A stretch of 64,000 bases of DNA from JADJRH01 sp046351455 (GTDB lineage: Bacteria > Myxococcota_A > Polyangia > Polyangiales > Polyangiaceae), in the NCBI GenBank assembly GCA_046351455.1, contig JAXLYM010000013.1, positions 222,959 through 286,958 of the forward strand, written 5' to 3'. Shown piece after piece: positions 1-9,846 of the stretch. The translations under genes and the position numbers were made by a program. Below the pieces are notes generated by a model. That model had not been told where the DNA came from. It made no database searches and worked only from the letters and a program-made list of their open reading frames with translations. Positions within the stretch are counted from its first letter, which is position 1. Every line of letters begins with the position of its first letter.

Positions 1-177
1 CCGGAGGTGGCCTGTCGTGTCCTCTTCCAGACACGCGACGAACGCGGCGTGCGCCTCGCGGGATTGCTTTTCGGCGCACTGGGCCGCGAGGAGGACGGGG
101 ATCGAGACGACGAGCCCTTCGGAGGGCTGCGCCATGCCGTACCACTGCTCGTGAAAACGCCTGTCTGCGGTGCTCAT
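1..177 (-). CDS. Partial protein (first 59 codons), possibly a DISARM-type methylase
   Basis: Minus-strand reading frame that opens with ATG at 177 and runs off the left edge without a stop. It starts 11 bases after the stop of the SNF2 helicase gene, so the two form an operon. The visible N-terminus (MSTADRRFHEQWYGMAQPSE and onward to residue 59) is soluble and has no signal peptide. It resembles, from memory, the N-termini of large Eco57I-like DNA methylases that follow SNF2 helicases in defence loci. No catalytic motif lies inside the visible part, so the function is inference from context only. It is too short and edge-cut to judge further. Confidence 0.5.
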   Translation of the reverse strand, partial: MSTADRRFHEQWYGMAQPSEGLVVSIPVLLAAQCAEKQSREAHAAFVACLEEDTTGHLR

Positions 178-187
178 GCGGAGTGTC

Positions 188-3100
188 TCAGAAAGCGGTG
201 GTGGGCCAGAGGTACACGAGGCCGACGGGGGAGAGGCGCTTGAGGCTCACGGAATAGAGGGCCTCCAGATCGGCCGGCTCGTCCCGGATCTCGTCCTTGA
301 TGCGTTCGAGGCGAGCCTTCATGTCCTCGCGCTCGCCCTTCTCTTGCTCCAGCATCTGCTTCTTCGTGGCTTCGTCGACGTCGTCGAAGAGGGTCAGTTG
401 CCGGCTGAGCTGCGCCTCGATGGCGGCCTTCTGCGTCTTGAGGATCGCGCGGAGATCGTCGGCCTCCTTCGCGCCGCGGGCCTTCAAGAGCTGAGCGGCC
501 TCGTGCGCGCGGCCGTCGGCCTCCTCGCGCACGTGGCGCCACAGCTCGGCGAAATCGGAGGCGGCCGTCTTCGCGAGCTGCTTCCGGCGCGCCTCCGGGA
601 CGACGGGCAGCTTGGATACGCGGGTGAGCAGGTCTTCGAGGTGGGAGACGATCAAGCGATCTTCGTCCGAGTGGCCCGGTTTCAAGTGGTCGTCGTCGCC
701 GGATTCACGGTACGGGGCGGCCACCGCGATCAGCTCGTCGTGGAGCCGCGCCGCCCCGGCGCCGAAGAGGGACAGTCGTCCGAAGGCCACGACCCGCGCC
801 TCGTCCGAGCGATCGTTCGCGAGCACCGTCACGCGCGAGAGGTCCTGTGCGGAGAAGCCCTGTGCGAGAAACCGCGACAAGATCCGCTGCACGAAGGGGT
901 GCTCCAGGTGCAGGTGCACGCGGTCCTCTCCCATCGTCGCGAGCGCCTTGAAGACGACGGGCTGCGGGGGGATCTTGCGCCAGTCCGACTCCAGCTCGTC
1001 GCGCTTCTTGGGCCGGCGAAGGCTGTCGAGCGTGCGATCCCAGCTCGCGGGCAAGGTGGGCAGTTGATAGGCCTTCTGTCCTTCGATCTTCTCGGTGAGG
1101 GGCGCGAGGGGCCCGGCGCCGGAGAGGCCGAGTCCGACGTCGATCGCGTCGTGGAGCAGCTCTTCGCGGAAGTCCATCACCTCACGGGAGCGCTTGAGGA
1201 TGCTGCGGGCTTGATCGAGCTCGCGCTTCAACTGGGCGGAATCAGCGCGCTGCGTCTCCAGCTCTCGCTTGGTGGTCTCGGCCTGTTTCGGGAGGCGATC
1301 GGCCTCGTCGAGGGCCGCCGCCGTTGCGCGGTCGATTCCCTTGCTGAGCGTGCGCTCGATGCGCTCCATCACCACTTCGCCGAGGGAGCCCAGCTCGGTC
1401 TGGATGATGTCGATCTTGCCGACGAGCTTCTCCAACACCGCATCTTCGGCGCGCTCCGGATAGACGAAGTAGTGACATCGCACGTCGGAGGCGGGCTGTC
1501 CGGTGCGGTCGACGCGGCCGTTGCGCTGCTCCATGCGCGCGGGGTTCCACGGCACGTCGAAGTGGAAGAGATCGGCGCAGTACCGCTGGAGGTTGAGGCC
1601 TTCGCGCGCCGCGTCCGTCGCGATGAGGATGCGCACCGGGTGCTCGCTCGGATCCCCGTTGAACGCGCGTTGCAGCTCCTCGCGGGCGTCGTCCCCCATG
1701 CCGCCGTGGAACGTCGCGATGCGGTCGCTGCCAAGGTCTGTGTTCTCCACCGCGGCGCCGAGGACCTTTTGCAGGTACCGCATCGTGTCGCCGTACTCGG
1801 TGAAGATGAGGACTCTACGATCGGCCCATTTGCCGCTCTTGCGACTGCCCTCTTCCGAGAGGGAGACTCCGGGGCACAGCTCGGCGCGGAGCCAATCGAG
1901 GAGAGCGTGCACCTTCGCGTCGGCCCGGTTTTTGTGCTGCCGCGCGAGGTCGAGCATGGTCTGCAAGATCTCGCGGGCGCGCCCTTCCGGCGTGGCGAGC
2001 GCCTCCGACGCCGACGCGACCTCCGCCGCGTCCTCCGCGTCGAGCTGCTCGTCGTCCACGCCATAGGCATCCTCGTCTTCGTCCGTCGGACGCCGGGAGA
2101 GCCGGAGATCGAGCTGCACCTCCTTGGTGGCCTTCCCTTCTTCGAGCCGCGCGGCGTGGGCGTTCAACGTGCGGTGAAACGCCTCGATGCTGGAGAGGAG
2201 GCGTTTCTGGAGGTTGATGAAGACGAGCTGTCCGCGGCCGCGCTGCGGCTTCATCTTCTCGGTATATTCGGTGAGCAATTCCGAGAGGGTCAATTCCGGG
2301 GTGGGGAGCGCGCCGAGGTCGATCTCGCGAGCGAGCTTCTCGGGCGTGCCGGGTCGAGCTTCGAAATAGCGGGCGCGGACGGAGGGGCCTTGTCGTTCCA
2401 GCGCGACGCGGAGGACGGCCCGCGTGGGGAACTCCCCTTTTCCGAGCGTCTGGAGATCGCGCTTGAGGCGCCGCACCATCACGGCGCCGAGGGCCGAAGA
2501 CCCGGCCTCGATCGGGACGCCGCGGGTGAATCTTTGTGGATCCAGCATCGCCATGAGGGCGCTGAAGCTGTTCGAGTGTCCGTTGTGGGGAGTCGCGGAG
2601 AGGAAGAGGCGGTTTTCGAAGCGCGGGCCGATCTCGTCCCGGATCATGCTGGTGACGTGGGAGTCGATCGCGTACTGGCTCTTGGACGCGGGCGCCGCGG
2701 TGTGCGCCTCGTCGAGCACGAGGAGGCTCTTCTTGAATCGGTGTCCGAGGTGGACGAGGAGCGGCTCCCGGTACTCCGGCCGGCGCAGCGTCTGGTACGA
2801 CACGATGAACCGATTGTGCGTGGCCCACGCGCGAACGCCGAACCCGCGCTCGCGCCGCCGCCGCGCCACGAAATCGCGGTTCATGATCTCGAATCGCTGG
2901 CCGAAGCGCTTCTCCATCTCTCCGCGCCACTGGAGGCAGAGCGCCGCCGGACAGACCACCAGGACGAACGCCACGCGCTGCCGGAGCTGCAGCTCCTGCA
3001 TGACGAGCCCGGCCTCGATCGTCTTGCCGAGCCCGACGTCGTCCGCGATGAAGAGGTTCGCGCGCGGCAGCTCCAGGGCCTTTTTCAGCGGCGTGAGCTG

Positions 3101-3769
3101 GTGATCGAGCAGCTTGATACCCGCGCGAAACGGCGCCTGGAAGAGGTCCGCGCGCGTCGCGGTGACGCTGCTCCATTTGAGGGCGTGGAAGTAGGCGGCG
3201 AAGTCACGTGGGGAGTCGAGATTGGCAGTTTGGCCGAGGCCCTCCGTCTCGGGCTGGAGGACGCGGGCGCCGAGCTCCAGCTCCCAGAGGACGGACAGGC
3301 GTGCTCCCTGCGCGTCGTCGTCGAGGCACACCAGATCGACGCGCGTCGCCTCGGTGGAGACGGCCGGGGCGATCACGTCTTCCACGAGGTGCTGCCTTTG
3401 GCGGACGAGGACGATATCCCCCTTGACGGGCGTGAGGCGTTGCACGACGCGCGCGCCGAACAGTGCCGGAGGAGGTGCCGAGTCGCGCGCGCCGAGGGCC
3501 TGGAGGAGCCTGCCCGCGAGCAGGGGCCGAGCCCGGCTGTCGGCATCGAGCCCGTGCGCCTGGCAGGCGGCCCGCAGCTCGTCCCGCCCCATCTGCTCGA
3601 CGACGGCGCGCACGCGCACCTGCTCCGAGCGGGCCAAAAGGGCTGCGATCTCGGCCTTCGTAGCTTTTTGCTGGACGTGGACACCGAAGGATTTGGCAAG
3701 CTCGACGAGGCGCGCGCGGGAGGGCAAAGTCTCCAGGAGCGAGCGGAGGGACGGTTGCGAGGGTGTCAT
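188..3769 (-). CDS. SNF2/RapA-type DEAD-like helicase (DrmD-like candidate)
   Basis: Superfamily 2 DNA helicase/translocase of 1193 residues that couples ATP hydrolysis to movement on DNA. The N-terminal 100 residues are helical and SAP-like. Motif I (DVGLGKTIEAG) lies near residue 245, motif II (LDEAH) near 352 and motif III (LFLSATPHNG) near 390. The second RecA-like domain holds ATDAAREGLNLQ near 715 and the motif VI-like segment WNPARMEQRNGRVDRTGQ near 745. All key ATPase residues are present. The last 350 residues are charged and helical. It is followed after 11 bases by another gene on the same strand. SNF2 helicases of this size and layout occur in class 1 DISARM (DrmD) and related restriction loci. 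That assignment is an inference, because the partner genes lie outside the window. A RapA-like housekeeping role is less likely. Confidence 0.85.
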   Translation of the reverse strand: MTPSQPSLRSLLETLPSRARLVELAKSFGVHVQQKATKAEIAALLARSEQVRVRAVVEQMGRDELRAACQAHGLDADSRARPLLAGRLLQALGARDSAPPPALFGARVVQRLTPVKGDIVLVRQRQHLVEDVIAPAVSTEATRVDLVCLDDDAQGARLSVLWELELGARVLQPETEGLGQTANLDSPRDFAAYFHALKWSSVTATRADLFQAPFRAGIKLLDHQLTPLKKALELPRANLFIADDVGLGKTIEAGLVMQELQLRQRVAFVLVVCPAALCLQWRGEMEKRFGQRFEIMNRDFVARRRRERGFGVRAWATHNRFIVSYQTLRRPEYREPLLVHLGHRFKKSLLVLDEAHTAAPASKSQYAIDSHVTSMIRDEIGPRFENRLFLSATPHNGHSNSFSALMAMLDPQRFTRGVPIEAGSSALGAVMVRRLKRDLQTLGKGEFPTRAVLRVALERQGPSVRARYFEARPGTPEKLAREIDLGALPTPELTLSELLTEYTEKMKPQRGRGQLVFINLQKRLLSSIEAFHRTLNAHAARLEEGKATKEVQLDLRLSRRPTDEDEDAYGVDDEQLDAEDAAEVASASEALATPEGRAREILQTMLDLARQHKNRADAKVHALLDWLRAELCPGVSLSEEGSRKSGKWADRRVLIFTEYGDTMRYLQKVLGAAVENTDLGSDRIATFHGGMGDDAREELQRAFNGDPSEHPVRILIATDAAREGLNLQRYCADLFHFDVPWNPARMEQRNGRVDRTGQPASDVRCHYFVYPERAEDAVLEKLVGKIDIIQTELGSLGEVVMERIERTLSKGIDRATAAALDEADRLPKQAETTKRELETQRADSAQLKRELDQARSILKRSREVMDFREELLHDAIDVGLGLSGAGPLAPLTEKIEGQKAYQLPTLPASWDRTLDSLRRPKKRDELESDWRKIPPQPVVFKALATMGEDRVHLHLEHPFVQRILSRFLAQGFSAQDLSRVTVLANDRSDEARVVAFGRLSLFGAGAARLHDELIAVAAPYRESGDDDHLKPGHSDEDRLIVSHLEDLLTRVSKLPVVPEARRKQLAKTAASDFAELWRHVREEADGRAHEAAQLLKARGAKEADDLRAILKTQKAAIEAQLSRQLTLFDDVDEATKKQMLEQEKGEREDMKARLERIKDEIRDEPADLEALYSVSLKRLSPVGLVYLWPTTAF

Positions 3770-4026
3770 CGGCGTGCGCGGGCGTAACGCGGGAGCGCCG
3801 AGGAGGCAATGGTGCCGCGGACTTGGGGCACGCCGACGGAGCGGAGGGCGGAGGGGGCGTCAATACGCAATTCATCCCATGGCAGGGGCTCGAAGGCTCG
3901 TTTGCGGGGCGGTGGGGGCGTCTGCTTTTCTCTTGGCGCCTGCGGGGGAGCGTGTCACGACCGCGCCCGAAACGCCGTCGACGGCTTCCGCACAGACACG
4001 TTGGAGCTTTCGCTGATGAGGTCGCG

Positions 4027-5799
4027 ATGTCCCACCGACTGAAGGTCACGATCAAGAATGAAAGCGCCTATGTCCTGACGGCGGCGGACAACGTTGAGGA
4101 GACCGTGCTGAAGGCGCCGTCCATCCTCTCCACAGGCAGCAACCCGCTGCCGAAATCCATACCGGCGAAACCCGCGCCACCCGCCCAGCCGATGGGTGAC
4201 AACGCCACGGGGACAGCAGCCGCGCCGGCGTCCAGCCCATCCACAGGCAGCGGTCCGCAGCCGAGCGCCGCCTCGACGAAGCCGGCTACCTCCTCCCCCC
4301 CGAAGAACGAGGTCGATTTCACGATTGAAACACCCATTGATGGGCCGACCCCGGATGGGTATATCGTTCTCCAGTTCGACGCGCTTCAGCTTCGGGTCGC
4401 GCTGAGCTGGACAGACTACTCCGCCCTGAACGACGGCGACGGCTCCATCGCAAATCCTTGCACCTGGACGGAGGAACGACCGGACGGATCGGCCGGAGAG
4501 GTGGACGTCACCATCGAGTATTTCGACAAGGACAAGAAGCCAGTCGAATTCGACAAGCTCGAAGAGGTCGACGCCAAAATCAAGCAGCGACAGCAGGAGC
4601 TAGTCACGAAGGGGTTCAAGGACGTCCGGAAGTTCCCCGCGGTGCCGATGTACCCCGTGGAGGTGGTGTTCACCGTGAATGTCCGCGTCCCGGCGACGAT
4701 CGGAACCGCCCCGGCGATGGTGACCGCCGTCATGCCTCCCGTCGCCGCGCGGCCGGCGGGCAGCGGCAGGATCGTCACAGGCGGTCAATTCCCCACGTGG
4801 GACACTCCCGGCCTCTCCAGGCGGCGAAAGAAGCTGCTCGCGGCGATCGGCAGTTGTTTTCCGATGCATTATTCTCCGAAGGCAGGCGACCTCGAGCTGC
4901 AGTCCAAGGATGCGTCGATTCCCGAGGACATCTACAACGATCCACCCACGTACGCTGGCAACGCCGCTTCCCGCATCCCCTACCTGTCATTGCGGGGCTG
5001 GAGTCCGGGGATGACGTCCTGCACGCACGTGTCCACCATGCTCGAAGGTCTCTTGACCGGACGCCAAGGGAAATGGGGGTTCGCGGCCCCCTTCATCGAG
5101 GATGCGTGGGTTCCTTGGGGAGCAAATCCGATCAAGCCGATGCCGAACGTCGGGGACATCTACCTCTTGTTCGACGACAACGCCAGCAACGACAATGACC
5201 CTCACCTGCGGCACATAGGGTTCATTCTTCACGTGCCGAAGGACACCTCCGAGAAGTGGGTGACCGCGGAGGGCGGGCAACTAGGGATCTCGAATCGCTC
5301 CGGAGAGCACGGAGGGGCCGCCTACCTCAACGTCAAGCCTTGGGTGAAGCGGATCCCCGTCGAGTCCGCGAACGTGAAGGCCGACAAGACAAGTTGGGAG
5401 AAGAAGGTGAACACGCTTCTTTACGCGAAGCCCATCGTCGATCTCGCGTACCCCTACATGATTGGCGGGTACGAGAGCACCGACGCCCAGAACGCAGGTC
5501 GGATGATCGGCTGGCTCGACCTCGACTCCCCGGCTTTCACCTTCCTCTCGGAGGAATTCGACGGGCCGATCGACGTGAGCCGGCTGTGGAACCCGGACCG
5601 TGAGGTTCAGCAGAGAGTCAAAGGGGTAGAGAATAACGATCAACGCTGCACGGAGGCCGATTTTCGGTTCCTGGGGGCCTGGATCAACAAGATGCTGAGG
5701 CTCCCCAACAACCTGGAGGACTGGATCGCCCACATCAAAGATCCCGCGAACAACGCGGCCCCGGCGCGCCCTGTGTCGACGTGGGGTCAGGAGTGTTAG
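4027..5799 (+). CDS. Predicted NlpC/P60- or CHAP-like amidase, copy A (candidate T6SS effector)
   Basis: Protein of 590 residues. The start at 4027 is chosen because the N-terminus (MSHRLKVTIKNES) matches that of a paralogue at 36074, and both share the leader gaggtcgcgatgtc; the open frame reaches back to 3763 but the extra part is not conserved. Residues 45-95 are Pro/Ala/Ser-rich. The C-terminal half has the hallmarks of a papain-fold amidase: candidate nucleophile C332 in TSCTHV, then NVGDIYLLF, H396 in RHIGFILH, and a WVTAEGGQ motif. This fold usually cuts peptidoglycan peptides. There is no signal peptide, which fits delivery by a VgrG spike rather than Sec. It is convergent, 28 bases away, with a beta-propeller lipoprotein pair, and VgrG genes follow at 9.8 kb. 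Effector function is inferred; a T6SS adaptor or phage-type hydrolase is the alternative. Confidence 0.7.
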   Translation: MSHRLKVTIKNESAYVLTAADNVEETVLKAPSILSTGSNPLPKSIPAKPAPPAQPMGDNATGTAAAPASSPSTGSGPQPSAASTKPATSSPPKNEVDFTIETPIDGPTPDGYIVLQFDALQLRVALSWTDYSALNDGDGSIANPCTWTEERPDGSAGEVDVTIEYFDKDKKPVEFDKLEEVDAKIKQRQQELVTKGFKDVRKFPAVPMYPVEVVFTVNVRVPATIGTAPAMVTAVMPPVAARPAGSGRIVTGGQFPTWDTPGLSRRRKKLLAAIGSCFPMHYSPKAGDLELQSKDASIPEDIYNDPPTYAGNAASRIPYLSLRGWSPGMTSCTHVSTMLEGLLTGRQGKWGFAAPFIEDAWVPWGANPIKPMPNVGDIYLLFDDNASNDNDPHLRHIGFILHVPKDTSEKWVTAEGGQLGISNRSGEHGGAAYLNVKPWVKRIPVESANVKADKTSWEKKVNTLLYAKPIVDLAYPYMIGGYESTDAQNAGRMIGWLDLDSPAFTFLSEEFDGPIDVSRLWNPDREVQQRVKGVENNDQRCTEADFRFLGAWINKMLRLPNNLEDWIAHIKDPANNAAPARPVSTWGQEC

Positions 5800-5827
5800 C
5801 GCCCTGCGGAGCCCGTCCGCGTCCTGC

Positions 5828-8467
5828 CTACTCCGTCCGCGTGAACCGCCAGATCCCCCTCGGACCCGCGAGCCACCCAGGCACCTTGTCACGCGGCGGC
5901 ACCACCGCCGAGAGCGCGGCGCCAGCTCCCACGCTGGCCACATCCATCCTCAGGAAGGCCTTTCCATCCCAGCGCAACACCGTCGATCCCTCCCCTACGA
6001 TCCACACGTCCGAAGGGCCCGTCGCCGCCACCGCGCGGAGAGGGACGCGCAGCGGCTTCTTGTCGCGCTCCAGATGATAGGCAGTCGCGACTCCACCCTT
6101 CACGTGGACGACGCCGCCGTCGTAGCCCACCGCCCAGGCCTCCGCAGGGCCCACCGCCACCACGGACAACAAGGCACCATCCGGCCCACGATACCGCGTG
6201 AAGGCGCGCCCATCGAAGTGCACCAGGATGCCTTCTCCGGCCGGCCGCGGGCGCACCTCCTCGTGCGCTGTCGTGAGGCCTCCCGCGAGCCACACATCGT
6301 CCGTCGCCCGAGCTGCCACGCTCGCATACGCCGCCTCGGAGAGGCCCGCGACGTTGCGAAGGCCGGTCGCTGTCAGGGACAAGGCACCGGCGATCGCCTT
6401 CACGTCCGTCGCGGACGCCACCCACGCTTCCCCGTTCGGCAGCGGCACGACCGCCGACAATCCCGGCCAGGAGATGATGTCGTCGACGTGGCCCTTGGTG
6501 ACCGTGCGAAGCGTCGAGAAGCCGTCAGGGCCCGTCGCGACAAAGACGCCTTCCCCGGACGACCTCGGCGCGGCGCCCTCGGCACCGTCGAGCTGCTCGC
6601 CGGAAGATGCTCGATAAAGCACGCGCGCTCCGGCTCCGTCGACCTCGACGAGCCGTGACAAGTCATGGAGCCACACGAGGCCTCCCGGTCCCTCACTGGC
6701 GCCGAGGGCCCACGCGAGCGGCTCCTGCCCGGGGATCTTCACCTTCGCATCCTCCATGTGGAGGCTCGATCCGGCGGCGCTCACGTCGACAGGCGCGCTC
6801 GGCTGCGAGAACGGCGGCGCCGGAGCCGGAGTGCCTTCGAGATCCGGGAGCGTGGCAGACGCGCGCAAGAGACGAAAGGTCCCGATCCATACTTCACCCG
6901 GGCCCCCGGCCACCATCTTGCCTGCGGGGATACCCGGAATACGGCGAATCTCGTGTCCGTCGTAGTGCGCGACGCCCTCTCCCGAAAACCACACGTCCTC
7001 GGGGCCAAAGCCCCATATCTGGTCGACCCACTTGAGCGGGCACGGGAGGTTGACCGTCTCCTTGCCGTTCCATCGAAAGATCGCGCTGCTATCCCCCGCC
7101 CAGCCGACGGAGACCCAAACATCCTCCGGCCCGCTGGCCCAGAGCCCTCGTGTGGGCTGATCATCGTACCGCCCCTCCGACGCGGAGCCCCACGGATCCG
7201 GCGGAGGGGGGTACTTGCCGTCCGTGATGTCCGAGTAGACTGTCTTGGTGTCGAGGAGCTCCTTGCCATCCCGAGTGAAACCGTCGAAGTCGATTCGAAA
7301 CAGGGAGTCACCCGCCCAGATCATGGCGCGGTTCTCCATGCGGCCACCATCCGCCCACTCGAAGAAGGACCACCCCGCCGCCGGCGTCGAAACAGGCGGT
7401 TTGCCCCCCGGAGGACGAAACGAAGCGGGCAGTCCGTGAGCCAGGCAGCGCTCCATCAGACAGACGATCTCGCGCCCTCCTGGCCCCACGGCATAGCTCA
7501 CCTCTCCTGGAGTCGTGAAGACGTTGGTCAGGTAGGTCTTGCGGAACGCCGGGGCGATGTCCGAGCGCAAGCGGAAGGCCCCCGCCGCGCGCTCGAACAC
7601 GCGCAGCTCGTACGACCCGATGTCGGGGCCGAGGGCGGACCACCCACGCTCGTAGCCGAGGACGAGGAGCTGGCCTTTCGGACCGCGCGCGAGGTTCGTC
7701 GCGACGAAGTCCTTGCTCCCGAGCCGGACCGACTTCGTGGCCTCGAGGGCCTCCATCCGGACTTCCGTCCATGTCTCTCCGTCGAAGTGGTGGAGCGTCT
7801 GGATCGGCAGCATCCGCGTGGTGTCCTCTTCAATGGTCCACGCGTCGTCCGGAGCGAGCACGATCAGGGGCGCTCGTTCATCCGGGGTCGGCCTCGCGAC
7901 GAACGTGATCGGCGCCGGCGTTCGGGGCGCAGGCTCGATCGGGGCAGTCGACGCGCCATCGAGGATCACGTCCCCGGCGTCCGTGGACACCACATATCCA
8001 CCGGACGGGCGCGTCGTGATTCGCTTCACAGGGCCGCGCACGCCGAGCTGGTACCGCGGTGTTCCTTCCCAATCCACAGCGATCAAGGATCCATCGCTCG
8101 CGCCGGCGAGGGCGACTCCGTCGTTCCCCACCGCGAACACCCTCTTCGACTCACCAAGAGCCCCAGGGAACCGCCGCAACGGGAGGCGAAAAGACCTCTC
8201 CGGGGAGCCGGCCACTTCGAAGCGAACGGAGCTCTCATCGACCGAGAAGACGCCGCGAAACAGCTCCTTTCCCTTGGCGTCATGCCCGATCACGGTCCCT
8301 TTTTCGACCGAGATCGGCGCGGGCCGCAGAGCCGCCGAACCCGTCGCCGAAGGCGCGCTCTTCGCGGACGGGGTCTTCCCGGGGACAGCCGGAGTCGAGC
8401 GCGATGGAGCGGCCGGCGCGATGTTCGTACACGCTGTCAGCGCGAGACAGAGGACAGCACGCTTCAC
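5828..8467 (-). CDS. Large predicted beta-propeller lipoprotein, copy A
   Basis: Lipoprotein of 879 residues. The signal peptide ends in the lipobox LTAC with the lipidated Cys at residue 13, followed by a Pro/Ala/Ser-rich tether. About 120 residues resembling PQQ/WD-type blades follow. Thereafter there are many short repeats of the form DVW(I/V)xG followed by hydrophobic-x-(H/R)-W/Y-D/N-G, for example EDVWFSGEGVAHYDG, as expected of a multi-bladed beta-propeller. Two close paralogues lie at 37722-40376 and 41542-44238. It overlaps the upstream small lipoprotein gene by 4 bases (ATGA), so translation is coupled. It is convergent with the amidase gene at 4027. By position it could be an immunity or binding partner of that enzyme; this is inference. 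No catalytic motif is seen. Confidence 0.75.
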   Translation of the reverse strand: MKRAVLCLALTACTNIAPAAPSRSTPAVPGKTPSAKSAPSATGSAALRPAPISVEKGTVIGHDAKGKELFRGVFSVDESSVRFEVAGSPERSFRLPLRRFPGALGESKRVFAVGNDGVALAGASDGSLIAVDWEGTPRYQLGVRGPVKRITTRPSGGYVVSTDAGDVILDGASTAPIEPAPRTPAPITFVARPTPDERAPLIVLAPDDAWTIEEDTTRMLPIQTLHHFDGETWTEVRMEALEATKSVRLGSKDFVATNLARGPKGQLLVLGYERGWSALGPDIGSYELRVFERAAGAFRLRSDIAPAFRKTYLTNVFTTPGEVSYAVGPGGREIVCLMERCLAHGLPASFRPPGGKPPVSTPAAGWSFFEWADGGRMENRAMIWAGDSLFRIDFDGFTRDGKELLDTKTVYSDITDGKYPPPPDPWGSASEGRYDDQPTRGLWASGPEDVWVSVGWAGDSSAIFRWNGKETVNLPCPLKWVDQIWGFGPEDVWFSGEGVAHYDGHEIRRIPGIPAGKMVAGGPGEVWIGTFRLLRASATLPDLEGTPAPAPPFSQPSAPVDVSAAGSSLHMEDAKVKIPGQEPLAWALGASEGPGGLVWLHDLSRLVEVDGAGARVLYRASSGEQLDGAEGAAPRSSGEGVFVATGPDGFSTLRTVTKGHVDDIISWPGLSAVVPLPNGEAWVASATDVKAIAGALSLTATGLRNVAGLSEAAYASVAARATDDVWLAGGLTTAHEEVRPRPAGEGILVHFDGRAFTRYRGPDGALLSVVAVGPAEAWAVGYDGGVVHVKGGVATAYHLERDKKPLRVPLRAVAATGPSDVWIVGEGSTVLRWDGKAFLRMDVASVGAGAALSAVVPPRDKVPGWLAGPRGIWRFTRTE

Positions 8468-9636
8468 GGTTCTCCTCCTCGGGCGGCCCGGTACACGAAC
8501 CCACGGTCCGCCGAGCCTGCTTGTTCGGTTCCCACGATCCAGAGCTCACCGCTCGGGGAGATCCACGCACCTTCGATGACCCCCGTCGGCAGCGCCCCTC
8601 GCTGGAAGGACGCGCCGTCCCAATGATAAGCCTCCTCCTTGCAAAGGTACCAAGCGTCGCGCTCGTTCAGCGCCACGAGGCGTTGCACGTCGGACGCGGG
8701 AGGCGAAGGGAGGCAATCCCACGTCTGCGTCGAGCCATTCCATCGCAACGTGGCTTTGGAGCCGATGTTGCCGGCCGCTTCCGCCGCTCTCCTGCCGACG
8801 ACCCACACACCGCATGCCGCGTCGGCCAACATTCGGGAAGTCGTCCCCAACCTGGCGGATCGATCCTCGTAGCTCAAGCCGTTCCAGTGCCAGATCGCCG
8901 GGTGCCCAGGGGAATGAATCCAGACGTCATCGACGGCGCAGGCGATGATCTCGACAGGCCCTTGCGGCATCGAAGTGTTGTCCAGGGGCGGCAGGAGGCG
9001 GCCGGAGAGGGTGGGGCCGGCCACGCCGGAAGCGAAGCGCAGCACTTCCGTGCCGAGCCAGAAGGAGCGAGCCGAGGATTCGCGCTCGTCACACTCCCAT
9101 GCGCCTTTCGATGTCCGGTGCGCTTGAGAGTACATCGGGCCGTATTCTTTGTGGGCGACGTCGAGGACGATCGGACCGTCCGGTCCAAGCGACAGGCTCG
9201 GTTCGGAGAGCGGCAATCGGCAGGGAGACATGTCCTCGCGGCTCACGTTCGCTCCGTCCCAATGCAAAGCCAGCCTCGCGCCGTTCTTGGCGGTCGCGGT
9301 CATCCACACGTCGCGTTCGTCGCGCCCGAAAACCGCGTTGACGTTGGTGATGTCCGCCGGCAGCGCGAGAGGCACGAAGGTCCTCGTGAGAGCCCCGATC
9401 TCCCCGACCTTCGGCTCCTCGCACAGCGGCGAGGCGTCGGTCTCGTCCACCAACGAGAACGACGGGCGCGACGTCGGGGCGGCCGTCGCGACGGGAGGAG
9501 GCGGCCGCTGCACCACCGGAGCCGGCGGAGGCGGTCCGCATGCAGGGAGAGCCGCTCCCGAAAAGAGAGCCGCAGCGCTTCGGAGAAAGGCCACTCGGCG
9601 GCGCGAGAAGCGACCTCCCGTACGATCGATCACCAT
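8464..9636 (-). CDS. Small predicted beta-propeller lipoprotein, copy A
   Basis: Lipoprotein of 390 residues. The frame is open from 9807, but ATG at 9636 places a signal peptide right at the N-terminus: SRRRVAFLR, then a hydrophobic stretch ending ALPAC, the lipobox. The twin arginines suggest possible Tat export, which the two paralogues do not share. After the lipid anchor comes a Pro-rich linker, then DVW...HWDG-type repeats like those of the large lipoprotein, ending with a GELWIVG blade. It is the first gene of a two-gene operon, its stop overlapping the next start by 4 bases. It is divergent from vgrG at 9847 across 210 bases. Paralogues are at 40373 and 44235. The function is unknown. 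Confidence 0.7.
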   Translation of the reverse strand: MVIDRTGGRFSRRRVAFLRSAAALFSGAALPACGPPPPAPVVQRPPPPVATAAPTSRPSFSLVDETDASPLCEEPKVGEIGALTRTFVPLALPADITNVNAVFGRDERDVWMTATAKNGARLALHWDGANVSREDMSPCRLPLSEPSLSLGPDGPIVLDVAHKEYGPMYSQAHRTSKGAWECDERESSARSFWLGTEVLRFASGVAGPTLSGRLLPPLDNTSMPQGPVEIIACAVDDVWIHSPGHPAIWHWNGLSYEDRSARLGTTSRMLADAACGVWVVGRRAAEAAGNIGSKATLRWNGSTQTWDCLPSPPASDVQRLVALNERDAWYLCKEEAYHWDGASFQRGALPTGVIEGAWISPSGELWIVGTEQAGSADRGFVYRAARGGEP

Positions 9637-9846
9637 GACGACCCGGATGCCTTTACACCATTTTCTCCGCGCCAGGTGCCTGCGGTAAAAACCGCCGCTC
9701 CGGCTGGGTCTCATTATGTCCCCGGCGCCGATGGATTTGCGCGCAGCACACCCCGAAGCTCGGGTAGACTGGCCGCCCTCGATGGATACGCCATCGGCTT
9801 CCTTCATTGTTGAAAGATTTCACGAATCGAGAGGAGAGGGTCGACC

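Noticed and set aside
170..3787. Long plus-strand open frame opposite the helicase
   Set aside because: Complete overlap with the helicase, which has all motif residues; high G+C makes long antisense frames. Same for 17893-21255, 32720-36016 and 47877-52421.
3763..4026. Upstream extension of amidase copy A
   Set aside because: The frame is open, but copy B shows conservation only from the MSHRLKVTI start, and the shared leader lies directly before it.
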